From JBBSMX01 sp038232935 (GTDB lineage Bacteria; Bacteroidota; Rhodothermia; Rhodothermales; JANQRZ01): 20,224 nt of DNA. Numbering within the stretch: position 1 is the first letter of the stretch; every line of letters begins with the position of its first letter. This document shows positions 7,293-13,873 of this stretch, piece after piece. Location of the stretch: assembly GCA_038232935.1 (NCBI GenBank), contig JBBSMX010000077.1, forward strand, positions 1 to 20,224, given 5' to 3'. The notes beneath the pieces were generated by a model. The model made no database searches. It had not been told where the DNA came from and was given only the letters and a program-made list of their open reading frames with translations. The translations under genes were made by a program, and so were the position numbers.

Positions 7293-8201
7293 ATGCCCTT
7301 CCGCACCACGTTACTGTTCGCCACTCTCCTCATCGTCAACCTCGCCTGCGCCCCGAAGAGCATCTCCGTGCCGGACACGTCGGACGTTCCCATCGGCCCC
7401 GTCGTCGTGAGTACAGGCGCAAACGAGAATCTCCACGCGGTGCTGTGGACGCAGACGGCGGTCGAGTACCGCGCGGTCGCGCTGCAAACCTACGCCGCCG
7501 CCCGGGCCGCCCTCCCCGCCGCGCTCGCCGACACGAGCTGGACGGCCTCGCCCGATCAGCAAGCACGGCGCGGCTATGGCCCACTCCCCCCCGCCGTCGT
7601 GCTCGACGTAGACGAGACAGTGCTAGACAACTCGGCCTATCAGGCGCGGCTCATCCGGGACGACGCCGAGTATGAGCGTGAGACGTGGAAGGCGTGGGTG
7701 GAGGAAGCTGCCGCGACCCCGGTACCGGGCGCGCTCGCCTTCACACGCGCTGCCGACAGCCTCGGCATCACCGTGATCTACCTCACGAACCGCCGCGGCA
7801 GCGAAGAGACCGCCACGCGCACGAACCTCGCCGCGCTCGGCTTCCCCGTCTCCGCCGACTTCGATGCCGTCCTCACGCGCGATGACCTGACCCGCACCGG
7901 CGCCCCTGAGTTCGAGAGCGGCGACAAAGGGCCGCGCCGCGCCGCCGTCACCGAGCGGTTCCGCGTGCTCGCCTATCTCGGCGACAGCCTCGCCGACTTC
8001 ATCTCCGAAGCAGACGGCACCGAAGCCGAGCGAGATGACGCTGCTGCGCCGTACGCCGGATGGTGGGGCGAGCGCTGGTTCATGCTGCCGAATCCGCAGT
8101 ACGGCTCGTGGGAGAGCGTCCTGTTCGGCAACGACTACAGCCTGACGCGCGAAGAACGTCTGCGACGTAAAACCGGGCAGCTCCGCACGGGGCAGGAATA
8201 G
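7293..8201 (+). CDS. Lipoprotein e(P4)-type acid phosphatase / 5'-nucleotidase (HAD class IIIB)
   Basis: The 302-residue protein has a lipoprotein signal peptide with Cys19 after IVNLA. The HAD motifs are all present: DVDETVLDN (105-113, nucleophile Asp105 and acid Asp107), LTNRR (164-168), Lys212 in SGDKGPRR, and LGDSLADF (229-236, metal ligands Asp231 and Asp235). The e(P4) family works at the cell surface or in the periplasm, where it releases phosphate from nucleotides; in Haemophilus it helps to take up NAD-derived nicotinamide riboside. NENLHAVLWTQTAVEY (44-59) matches the usual N-terminal segment of this family. It stands as its own unit, 85 bases after pgi, with no link in function evident from the neighbours. 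Confidence 0.88.
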   Translation: MPFRTTLLFATLLIVNLACAPKSISVPDTSDVPIGPVVVSTGANENLHAVLWTQTAVEYRAVALQTYAAARAALPAALADTSWTASPDQQARRGYGPLPPAVVLDVDETVLDNSAYQARLIRDDAEYERETWKAWVEEAAATPVPGALAFTRAADSLGITVIYLTNRRGSEETATRTNLAALGFPVSADFDAVLTRDDLTRTGAPEFESGDKGPRRAAVTERFRVLAYLGDSLADFISEADGTEAERDDAAAPYAGWWGERWFMLPNPQYGSWESVLFGNDYSLTREERLRRKTGQLRTGQE

Positions 8202-8279
8202 GGCCGCGGACGGTCGCATCCCCGACTCCCCTGCCCCGTAGCGACGTGGCGACCGCCCTCCTCGTTCACCCCTCCTGCC

Positions 8280-9791
8280 ATGTCTACCGAGGTCCCTGCT
8301 CGCTCCGGCCTCCTTTGGCGTGACCGCCTCACGCACCCGACCGCGCTCCTGCTCGGGCTCGGCTTCGTCAAGCTGCTGGCGCACCTGCTGACGGCCGCCC
8401 GCTACGGCTTCCACCAGGACGAGTTTTACTACCTCGCGTGCGGGCGTCACCTCGCGTGGGGGTTCGTGGACCAACCGCCCTTCGTCCCGTTTGTCGCCCT
8501 CGTCAGCAGCGAACTGTTCGGGGCGACGCCGGCGGGACTGCGTGTCTTTGTGGCCCTCGCTGGCGCGGTGACGGTGGTGATGGCCGGACTGCTCGCGCGT
8601 GAGCTCGGCGGTGGGCGGTTTGCACAAGGAATGGCGGCGCTCGCCGCGCTCTTTTCCCCCATCTTCCTTGCTGCCGGGACGACGTTGCAGACCGTCCCGT
8701 TCGACCAATTGTGGTGGGTGCTCGCGGCGTTTTGCGTCGCGCGCGCCGTGCGGACGGGGAGCGCACAGTCATGGCTACTCACGGGTTTTTTGCTGGGCAT
8801 CGCGCTCCTGACGAAATACACTGTGCTCCTCTTCGGCCTCGGGTTATTCGTTGGGCTGCTGGCAACTCCCGCACGGAGGCAGCTACGGACGCCGTGGCCG
8901 TGGGCGGCGGCGCTCGTCGCGCTCGCCCTCTTCCTTCCGAATCTGATCTGGCAGATCACCCACGGCTGGCCGACGCTGGAGTTCATCGCGAATAACAACG
9001 CCAACGTAGCAATGACGGTGGGCAGTTTCCTCGTGGCGCAACCGCTGCTGATGGGGCTGCCCGGCCTCCTGCTGTGGCTTGGTGGCCTCGCGTGGTTCTT
9101 CTCGCCGCCGGGCCGTCCGTTCCGCGTGCTCGGGTGGATCGTACTCGTCACGCTGGTCGTGCTGCTGCTCGTCGCGGGGAAAGACTACTACCTCGGCTCG
9201 ACGTACCCGCTCGGCTTCGCGGCCGGGGCGGTGGGTCTCGAAATCTGGACTCGGCGACGGGCGAAGCGCTGGCTCGCCCCGTCCCTCGCGGCCGGATTTG
9301 TCGTGCTCAGCCTCGGCGCCGTGCCACTCGCGCTGCCCCTGCTGCCGGTAGATACGATGGTGCGCTACAAACTCTACGAACTCAACGAGAACTACCCTGA
9401 GATGCTCGGCTGGCCGGAATTGGCTGGGACGGTGACGGAGGTGTACGACGCCCTGCCGCCTGCCGAACAGGCCGAAGCCGCGGTCTTTACTGCTAATTAC
9501 GGCGAGGCCGGAGCGCTCAACCTCCTCGGCCCCGAGCGGCTGCCGACCGCTTTCAGCGGCCACAACTCATACCACACGTGGGGACCGCCGCCTGCCACCA
9601 CCACGACCGTGATCGCGCTCGGCTTTCCCGAGGACTACCTGCGCCGCTTCTTCGCCGAGGTTGAACCCGCCGCTACGACGACGAATCCATACGGCGTGCC
9701 AAACGAAGAGTTTGAGGGAACGGTTTATCTGTGCCGTCGTCCGTTCGAGCCGCTCGGCGCTCATTGGCTCGACCGGCATCACTACGACTGA
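8280..9791 (+). CDS. GT39/PMT_2-type polytopic membrane glycosyltransferase
   Basis: The 503-residue protein has about ten or more membrane helices and a C-terminal soluble domain (about 350-503). After the first helix comes GFHQDEFYYLACGRHLAWG (43-61), with the Asp47-Glu48 pair that marks the active site of the ArnT/PMT (GT-C) superfamily, followed by VDQPPF (63-68), also typical. LLTKYTVLLFGLG (about 180-192) matches the conserved KY/KxTGLL helix region. Such enzymes move a sugar from a polyprenyl-phosphate carrier to a lipid or protein on the periplasmic face. Neither the sugar nor the acceptor can be told from this sequence, and no O-antigen or lipid A genes lie nearby. The C-terminal part (AEAAVFTANYGEAGALN) is typical of this bacterial subgroup. 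Confidence 0.85.
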   Translation: MSTEVPARSGLLWRDRLTHPTALLLGLGFVKLLAHLLTAARYGFHQDEFYYLACGRHLAWGFVDQPPFVPFVALVSSELFGATPAGLRVFVALAGAVTVVMAGLLARELGGGRFAQGMAALAALFSPIFLAAGTTLQTVPFDQLWWVLAAFCVARAVRTGSAQSWLLTGFLLGIALLTKYTVLLFGLGLFVGLLATPARRQLRTPWPWAAALVALALFLPNLIWQITHGWPTLEFIANNNANVAMTVGSFLVAQPLLMGLPGLLLWLGGLAWFFSPPGRPFRVLGWIVLVTLVVLLLVAGKDYYLGSTYPLGFAAGAVGLEIWTRRRAKRWLAPSLAAGFVVLSLGAVPLALPLLPVDTMVRYKLYELNENYPEMLGWPELAGTVTEVYDALPPAEQAEAAVFTANYGEAGALNLLGPERLPTAFSGHNSYHTWGPPPATTTTVIALGFPEDYLRRFFAEVEPAATTTNPYGVPNEEFEGTVYLCRRPFEPLGAHWLDRHHYD

Positions 9792-9813
9792 GCGAAACGT
9801 CCGCTCCGACCCC

Positions 9814-9825
9814 GGCGTTAACGCC
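9814..9825. promoter_or_regulatory. Perfect 12-bp palindrome upstream of the DUF2959 gene
   Basis: GGCGTTAACGCC reads the same on both strands. It lies 29 bases before the ATG of the DUF2959 lipoprotein gene, in a 63-base gap. Its size and position fit a small repressor or activator site near a promoter, but no regulator in the window can be linked to it. Confidence 0.3.
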
Positions 9826-9854
9826 TCCCCTCTGCTCCTCCCTGCCTCTCCTCC

Positions 9855-10505
9855 ATGCGCTCCGTTCTTCCGCTCTTCGCCCTGCTCGTACTCAGCCTCA
9901 CGCTCACCGGCTGCCAGCGGGCCTATTTCAACGCGCTCGAACGGATCGGCATCGAGAAGCGCGACGTGCTCGTGGACCGCGTGCGGGAAGCGCGCGACAG
10001 CCAGAACGAAGCGAAGGAGCAGTTTCGCAGCGCGCTCGACGAGTTCTCCGCGCTCGTCAACTTCGACGGCGGCGACCTCGAGGCTATGTACAACAAGCTG
10101 GACCGCGAGTACGAACGGAGCGAGGACCGCGCCGACGAAGTCCGCGACCGGCTCGACGCGGTCAACGACGTCGCCACTGCGCTCTTCAACGAGTGGGAGG
10201 ATGAACTCGACGCGTACTCCGACCGCGACCTCCGACGGCAGAGCGAGCGGCAGCTCCGCGAGACCCGCGCCCGCTACGAGGAGATGCTCGCCGCGATGGA
10301 ACGCGCCGAGCGGAAGATGGCCCCGGTGCTCGAAGCGTTCCAGGACCAGGTGCTCTTCCTCAAGCACAACCTCAATGCCCGTGCTATCGCCTCGCTCGAA
10401 GACACCGTGACGGACCTGGAGACGGACGTGGATCAGCTCATCCGCGACATGGAAGCCTCGATCGCCGAGGCCAATGCCTTCATCGAGCAGATGCAGGCGG
10501 GGTAG
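9855..10505 (+). CDS. DUF2959-family lipoprotein with extended coiled coil
   Basis: The 216-residue protein has a lipoprotein signal peptide (LLVLSLTLTGC, Cys20). The mature part is almost wholly alpha-helical and highly charged. YFNALERIGIEKRDVLVDRV (24-43) and ARDSQNEAKEQF (46-57) identify the DUF2959 family, found in many Gram-negative bacteria; its role is unknown. The long heptad-like helices (about 50-110 and 120-215) suggest a rod anchored to the inner leaflet of the outer membrane. The stop overlaps a small hairpin: AGCGCG (10504-10509), a 3-base loop, then CGCGCT (10513-10518) and TTGG, which may be a weak terminator ahead of the larger structure at 10549-10619. Confidence 0.8.
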   Translation: MRSVLPLFALLVLSLTLTGCQRAYFNALERIGIEKRDVLVDRVREARDSQNEAKEQFRSALDEFSALVNFDGGDLEAMYNKLDREYERSEDRADEVRDRLDAVNDVATALFNEWEDELDAYSDRDLRRQSERQLRETRARYEEMLAAMERAERKMAPVLEAFQDQVLFLKHNLNARAIASLEDTVTDLETDVDQLIRDMEASIAEANAFIEQMQAG

Positions 10506-10548
10506 CGCGGAGCGCGCTTGGCGGGGCAGCGCGCGCAACGCATTTGGC

Positions 10549-10619
10549 GGAGGAGCGGGAGTCGGTGCCGACGAGATCGGCGTAGGGGGTGATGCCTCCT
10601 ACCGAGCTCCCGCTCTTCC
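10549..10619. repeat. Branched inverted repeat (outer stem with two inner hairpins) between convergent genes
   Basis: The outer arms are 10549-10565 (ggaggagcgggagtcgg) and 10602-10619 (ccgagctcccgctcttcc); they pair over 17 positions with one mismatch and one bulge. Inside are two further hairpins side by side: GCCGA/TCGGC (10567-10571 with 10577-10581, 5-base loop) and TAGGGGG/CCTCCTA (10583-10589 with 10595-10601, one mismatch, 5-base loop). The whole makes a three-way junction on either strand. It lies between the convergent DUF2959 and NUDIX genes, so a bidirectional terminator is the plainest role, though no U-run follows the stem. Confidence 0.7.
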
Positions 10620-10686
10620 TTACTCGTCCCGCATGATAGGGTCGAGCGGGGCACATAACCAGCTTATCCATCCGTCCAGCTTTGGA

Positions 10687-11346
10687 TCATGCCGACGGGC
10701 GCCGAAGCGACACGATGTGGCGGCGGAGGCTCTCGTAACCGAGCCGCGACTTCGCCTCGTCCCACGGCACCCACGCGACCTGCTCGATCCCCTCCCGCTC
10801 CTCCGGCGTGAAGTCCCGTTCCGGTGTCCGCATGAAGAACCAGTGCGTCGTCTTGACGAAGTAGCGCCCCTTCTCCGGGTAACCATGAACCGTGGTGCCA
10901 GCCGGCCCCGTCAGCGTGAGCGCGTCAATGCCAACCTCTTCGCGGACCTCGCGGAGCGCGCACTCCTCCACCGCCTCGCCCTCGTCCAGCTTCCCTTTCG
11001 GGAGGTCCCACGCGCCGCGCCGGTAGATCAGCAGCAGCTCCGGCCCCGTCTCGCCCGCCCGGACGACGAAGCCGCCCGCCGCCGTTACCGGCTCCGGCGG
11101 AAGAAAAGGGTCGAGGTTCGGGATCGCACCGGGCGGAATCGCGCCGTCTGCAATGCCTTCGCTTTCGATTACGAGGATCCGTTCGCCGTCGGCGCAGGCC
11201 GCCTTCGCCTCGGCGAGTGCGCCGTACAGCCGGTAGCTGTTATCCTGTCGTGAGATCCCGTGCGCACGTATCCCGTTCAATACGTTCTCCGGGACACACG
11301 TAAACAGCAGCGCAGCCCCTTCGAGCGAAGCCCGGTCATTTCCCAT
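10687..11346 (-). CDS. NUDIX hydrolase with N-terminal extension (Bacteroidota type)
   Basis: The 219-residue protein has a complete Nudix box at 118-140, GKLDEGEAVEECALREVREE then VGI, fitting GX5EX7REUXEEXGU at each fixed position; this binds Mg and cleaves nucleoside-diphosphate-linked substrates. The body is preceded by VTAAGGFVVR and LLLIYRRGAWDLPKG, typical of the NUDIX beta-grasp. Residues 1-85 form an extension with no known motif (ERILVIESEGIADG), a layout I associate with Bacteroidota NUDIX proteins. The substrate cannot be inferred. The frame continues upstream past 12,000, but the ATG at 11346 is supported by GGAGAGGGG at 11350-11358, 3 bases upstream, and anything longer overlaps the divergent oxidoreductase gene. 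Only 18 bases separate the two start codons. Confidence 0.85.
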   Translation of the reverse strand: MGNDRASLEGAALLFTCVPENVLNGIRAHGISRQDNSYRLYGALAEAKAACADGERILVIESEGIADGAIPPGAIPNLDPFLPPEPVTAAGGFVVRAGETGPELLLIYRRGAWDLPKGKLDEGEAVEECALREVREEVGIDALTLTGPAGTTVHGYPEKGRYFVKTTHWFFMRTPERDFTPEEREGIEQVAWVPWDEAKSRLGYESLRRHIVSLRRPSA

Positions 11347-11349
11347 TTT

Positions 11350-11358
11350 CCCCTCTCC
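11350..11358 (-). promoter_or_regulatory. Purine-rich ribosome-binding site that fixes the NUDIX start
   Basis: Reading leftward, GGAGAGGGG followed by AAA precedes the ATG at 11346. It is unusual here because most other genes have pyrimidine-rich leaders. It lies within the 18 bases between two divergent start codons, so the complement (CCCCTCTCC) doubles as the CT-rich leader of the oxidoreductase gene. Confidence 0.6.
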
Positions 11359-11364
11359 GATCCT

Positions 11365-12843
11365 ATGAGTTCCTACGAATACGATGTCGTCGTCCTCGGC
11401 GCGGGCGCAGCCGGGCTGACGGCCTCCGGCCTCGCCGCCTCCTTCGGCGCGAAGACGATGATGGTCGAGCGTGCCCGCCTCGGCGGCGACTGCACGTGGA
11501 CCGGCTGCGTGCCGAGCAAGACCCTCATTAAAGCCGCGAAGGTCGCCCATCAAATGCGCGAGGCGCACCGCTACGGGCTCACCGATACGCCGCCGGAGAT
11601 CGACTTCGGCCGCGTGATGGAGCACGTCCGCGCCACGCGGCGCGAGGTTTACCACGACGCCGACCGGCCCGAAATCTACGAAGACCTTGGCGTGGACGTG
11701 CGAGAAGGCACCGCCCGCTTCACCGACCCCCACCGGATCGTGATCGAGCACGAGGGCCGGACGGACTCTATCTCGTCGCGGCTGTTCGTCATCGCCACCG
11801 GCGGGCGCGCTGCCGTTCCGCCTATCGACGGGCTCGACGGCGTAGAGGTCCTCACGAACGAGTCGCTCTTCGAGATCGACGCGCAGCCCGGCTCGCTCGT
11901 CATCATCGGCGGCGGACCGATCGGGGTCGAGATGGCGCAGGCGTTCCAGCGCCTCGGCACCGACGTGACCGTCGTGGACATGGCCGACCGCATCCTCGGC
12001 CGCGACGACGCCGAGCACGCGGCGATGCTGAAAACCGCGCTCGAAGGCGAGGGCGTGCAGTTCGTCCTCGGCGCGTCCGTCGAGCGCGTGTCCGAAGAGA
12101 ATGGGCAGAAGGTCGTCCACGCGAAAGTCGGCGGCGCGACGCGGCAGCTCCGGGCCGACGCGCTGCTCGTCGCCACCGGGCGGCGGCCAAACGTCGAAGA
12201 ACTCGGGCTCGACCGAGCGGGCGTCGTCGTCACCAAACAGGGTGTCAAGGTGGACGACAAGTGCCGGACCTCGCAGCGCCACATCTTCGCCGCGGGCGAT
12301 TGCACCGGCGAGTACCAGCTCACGCACATGAGCGAGCACATGGCGAAGGTGGCGATGTCCAACGCCGTGCTCAAAGTCCCCTCGAAGATCGACCGCGCGC
12401 ACGTCCCGTGGTGTACGTTCGCCGACCCCGAGATCGCCCACCTCGGCGCGACGGAGGAGGAGCTGAACGAGGACGGGACGAGCTACGAGGTCTACCGTTT
12501 CCCCTACTCCAAAGTGGACCGTGCCATCACCGAGAACGAGACGACGGGCAGCATCAAGGTCTTCGCGACGAAGTGGCGCGGGAAGATCCTCGGCGCGAGC
12601 GTGCTCGGCGACCGGGCGGGTGAGCTGATCTCGCTCTACGGCGCGGCGATGGCGAACGGCGTCACCCTCCGCGAGCTCTCCGACACCATCTTCCCGTACC
12701 CGACCTACGCCCTCGGTGCCCGCCGTGCCGCCGACCAGTGGTACGCCCGCAAGCAGTTCCCCGCCGTGATCCGCACGGTGCAGAAGCTCTTCGGCTACCG
12801 CGGCCCCGAGCCCAAGCCCATCGACCCGAGCCGGATCGTCTAA
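11365..12843 (+). CDS. FAD-dependent pyridine nucleotide-disulfide oxidoreductase (mercuric reductase-like, not true MerA)
   Basis: The 492-residue flavoprotein has an N-terminal FAD site (VVVLGAGAAGLTASGLAA, 8-25), a redox-active disulfide C43-x4-C48 in GGDCTWTGCVPSK, an ATGG loop (144-147), an NAD(P)-binding motif (VIIGGGPIGVEMAQAF, 179-194), a second FAD motif (IFAAGDCTG, 307-315) and a dimerisation domain (about 345-465). It belongs with dihydrolipoamide dehydrogenase and mercuric reductase but has no N-terminal heavy-metal domain and no C-terminal Cys pair, so mercury reduction is unlikely. The C-terminal HPT(x)SE catalytic dyad is replaced by FPYPTYALG (443-451), so the usual base His and its Glu are missing. 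The ATG at 11365 is chosen because the 35 residues upstream of it have no family features and overlap the divergent NUDIX gene. The stop codon lies in the R' half of the attC element at 12838-12902. Confidence 0.85.
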   Translation: MSSYEYDVVVLGAGAAGLTASGLAASFGAKTMMVERARLGGDCTWTGCVPSKTLIKAAKVAHQMREAHRYGLTDTPPEIDFGRVMEHVRATRREVYHDADRPEIYEDLGVDVREGTARFTDPHRIVIEHEGRTDSISSRLFVIATGGRAAVPPIDGLDGVEVLTNESLFEIDAQPGSLVIIGGGPIGVEMAQAFQRLGTDVTVVDMADRILGRDDAEHAAMLKTALEGEGVQFVLGASVERVSEENGQKVVHAKVGGATRQLRADALLVATGRRPNVEELGLDRAGVVVTKQGVKVDDKCRTSQRHIFAAGDCTGEYQLTHMSEHMAKVAMSNAVLKVPSKIDRAHVPWCTFADPEIAHLGATEEELNEDGTSYEVYRFPYSKVDRAITENETTGSIKVFATKWRGKILGASVLGDRAGELISLYGAAMANGVTLRELSDTIFPYPTYALGARRAADQWYARKQFPAVIRTVQKLFGYRGPEPKPIDPSRIV

Positions 12844-12902
12844 CGGAAAAGCTCAGCCGCCGGACGCGCCAGCGGACGGTCGGCTGCAGCGCTGGGTTGG
12901 GC
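12838..12902 (-). other. attC: attC-like integron recombination site
   Basis: On the minus strand the order is R'' GCCCAAC (12902-12896), spacer CCAGCG, L'' CTGCAGCCG (12889-12881), a 21-base centre, L' CGGCTGAG (12859-12852), spacer CTTTTCC, R' GTTAGAC (12844-12838). R'' fits RYYYAAC and R' fits GTTRRRY, the attC consensus. L'' and L' pair over eight positions with one extra base in L'' (position 12887), the extrahelical base that sets the orientation of attC sites. Total length is 65 bases, within the known range of about 57-141. The predicted crossover in R' (G^TT) lies between 12844 and 12843, exactly at the end of the oxidoreductase stop codon. No integrase gene is in the window. Confidence 0.75.
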
Positions 12903-13873
12903 GGCAGGCGCACGGGCACCAAGACCTCGGTCACTCGTGTTGACGTAGGAAGCGCATCGCTATTGGCCCAATGCGTTCGGCCTGGGTCAGCCATGGTGCG
13001 TGTCCCCCGCCAACGACGTGCAGTTCTGCATCGGGCATCGCTTTCACCATGCGTTCGCCCACCTCCACCGATCCAAAGGGGTCGTCCTGCCCCCAGAACA
13101 CCAACGTCGGCTGAGTAACCCGCGCAAGTTGCTCGGCCGTCAGTCTCATTGCTGGTCGGTTGCCACGTAGACGGATCAAGGCGTTGAGCGTGGAGAGAAA
13201 CGTATGACGAAAGTCCGGTAGACGCTCCGTTGCTAAAATCAGATCGGCGAGTTCAGGGGTAAGCGGGTATTCATGTACCATCCTACTCAGCTCTTCAACC
13301 TGACTCTCCGATGGCGGTCGCAGTCGGGTCAACACGCGTCCGAGGGGTCGGGCCGAAAGAAGGCGCATCGGGAGCGGGGCCGAGGTGTCTAAGACGATGG
13401 CAGGGCATCCTACGTGCACCATCACCTTCACTCTCTCCGGCCGATCCAGTGCCAGCCAATTGGTCCAGAGCGAGCCGAGCGAGTTCGCCAGGAACGCCGG
13501 AGCCTCTAATCCAAGCCCATCGAGCACTTCATCGAGGAAGCGAACAGCATTGCGCCGCAGGTCTTCGGCGAAACCCAGGGTGGTGTCGGTGAGACCATAG
13601 GCAGGCAAGTCAACCGCGAAGAGACGGAATCCTCCGAGTTCAGCCATCAAGGGTGCCCACATCGCGGCAGGGATTCCGATGCCATTGACGATCACGACGG
13701 CCGACCCTTGACCGGAGACCAACACATGGGCCTGCCCTTCGACCACCGGGACATCGACGAACCGCGACTCTGCTTCGATCCCATACCGGTCGAGCATTCG
13801 TTGCTGAGCTTCGATGAAGTCTTGTCTGGCTTCCGTCATGACATTGCAAGGGTCATTGGTTCATGCCGCCCAA
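12844..13873 (-). mobile_element. Putative solitary integron gene cassette (alpha/beta hydrolase plus attC)
   Basis: The unit is bounded by G^TT crossover points. On the minus strand it begins with TTGGGC (13873-13868), has a 28-base leader, one gene (13839-12931) and a 28-base tail, then R''-L''-L' of the attC site. In a circular cassette the two ends would give R'' GCCCAAC and R' GTTGGGC, which are complementary at all seven positions, as expected when both came from one cassette. GC content is lower than in the neighbours: six 60-base blocks counted by hand in the hydrolase gene give about 58%, four in the oxidoreductase and smc genes about 65%. Insertion at a non-attC secondary site beside the oxidoreductase stop codon is inferred. 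Confidence 0.68.
12931..13839 (-). CDS. Alpha/beta-fold hydrolase (probable gene-cassette cargo)
   Basis: The 302-residue protein has an alpha/beta hydrolase core: an oxyanion segment VIVNGIGIPAAMWAPL (49-64), AVDLPAYGLTD (75-85), a nucleophile elbow FLANSLGSLW (116-125) with Ser120, an acid in FWGQDDPFG (248-256, Asp252 or 253) and His280 in VVGGGHAPWL. The elbow reads N-S-L-G rather than the usual GxSxG, but the Ser-Asp-His order is intact. No signal peptide or membrane helix is seen, so it is probably cytoplasmic. The substrate is unknown; esterases, haloalkane dehalogenases and C-C hydrolases share this fold. The ATG at 13839 is the first possible one, since an in-frame stop lies just upstream. 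Base and codon use differ from the neighbours, and the gene sits inside an integron-cassette-like unit. Confidence 0.85.
   Translation of the reverse strand: MTEARQDFIEAQQRMLDRYGIEAESRFVDVPVVEGQAHVLVSGQGSAVVIVNGIGIPAAMWAPLMAELGGFRLFAVDLPAYGLTDTTLGFAEDLRRNAVRFLDEVLDGLGLEAPAFLANSLGSLWTNWLALDRPERVKVMVHVGCPAIVLDTSAPLPMRLLSARPLGRVLTRLRPPSESQVEELSRMVHEYPLTPELADLILATERLPDFRHTFLSTLNALIRLRGNRPAMRLTAEQLARVTQPTLVFWGQDDPFGSVEVGERMVKAMPDAELHVVGGGHAPWLTQAERIGPIAMRFLRQHE

Noticed and set aside
10549..10619. A tRNA or tRNA-like gene, suggested by the cloverleaf-like shape
   Set aside because: There are only two inner arms, the outer stem is too long, and no T-loop GTTCGA-type sequence or CCA end is present.
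10687..12441. A 584-codon minus-strand frame covering the NUDIX and oxidoreductase genes
   Set aside because: Only the part from 11346 downward is a recognisable protein. The rest is the antisense of the oxidoreductase gene.
11365..12843. True mercuric reductase (MerA) and hence a mercury-resistance locus
   Set aside because: There is no heavy-metal-binding N-terminal domain, no C-terminal Cys pair, and no merR, merT or merP nearby.
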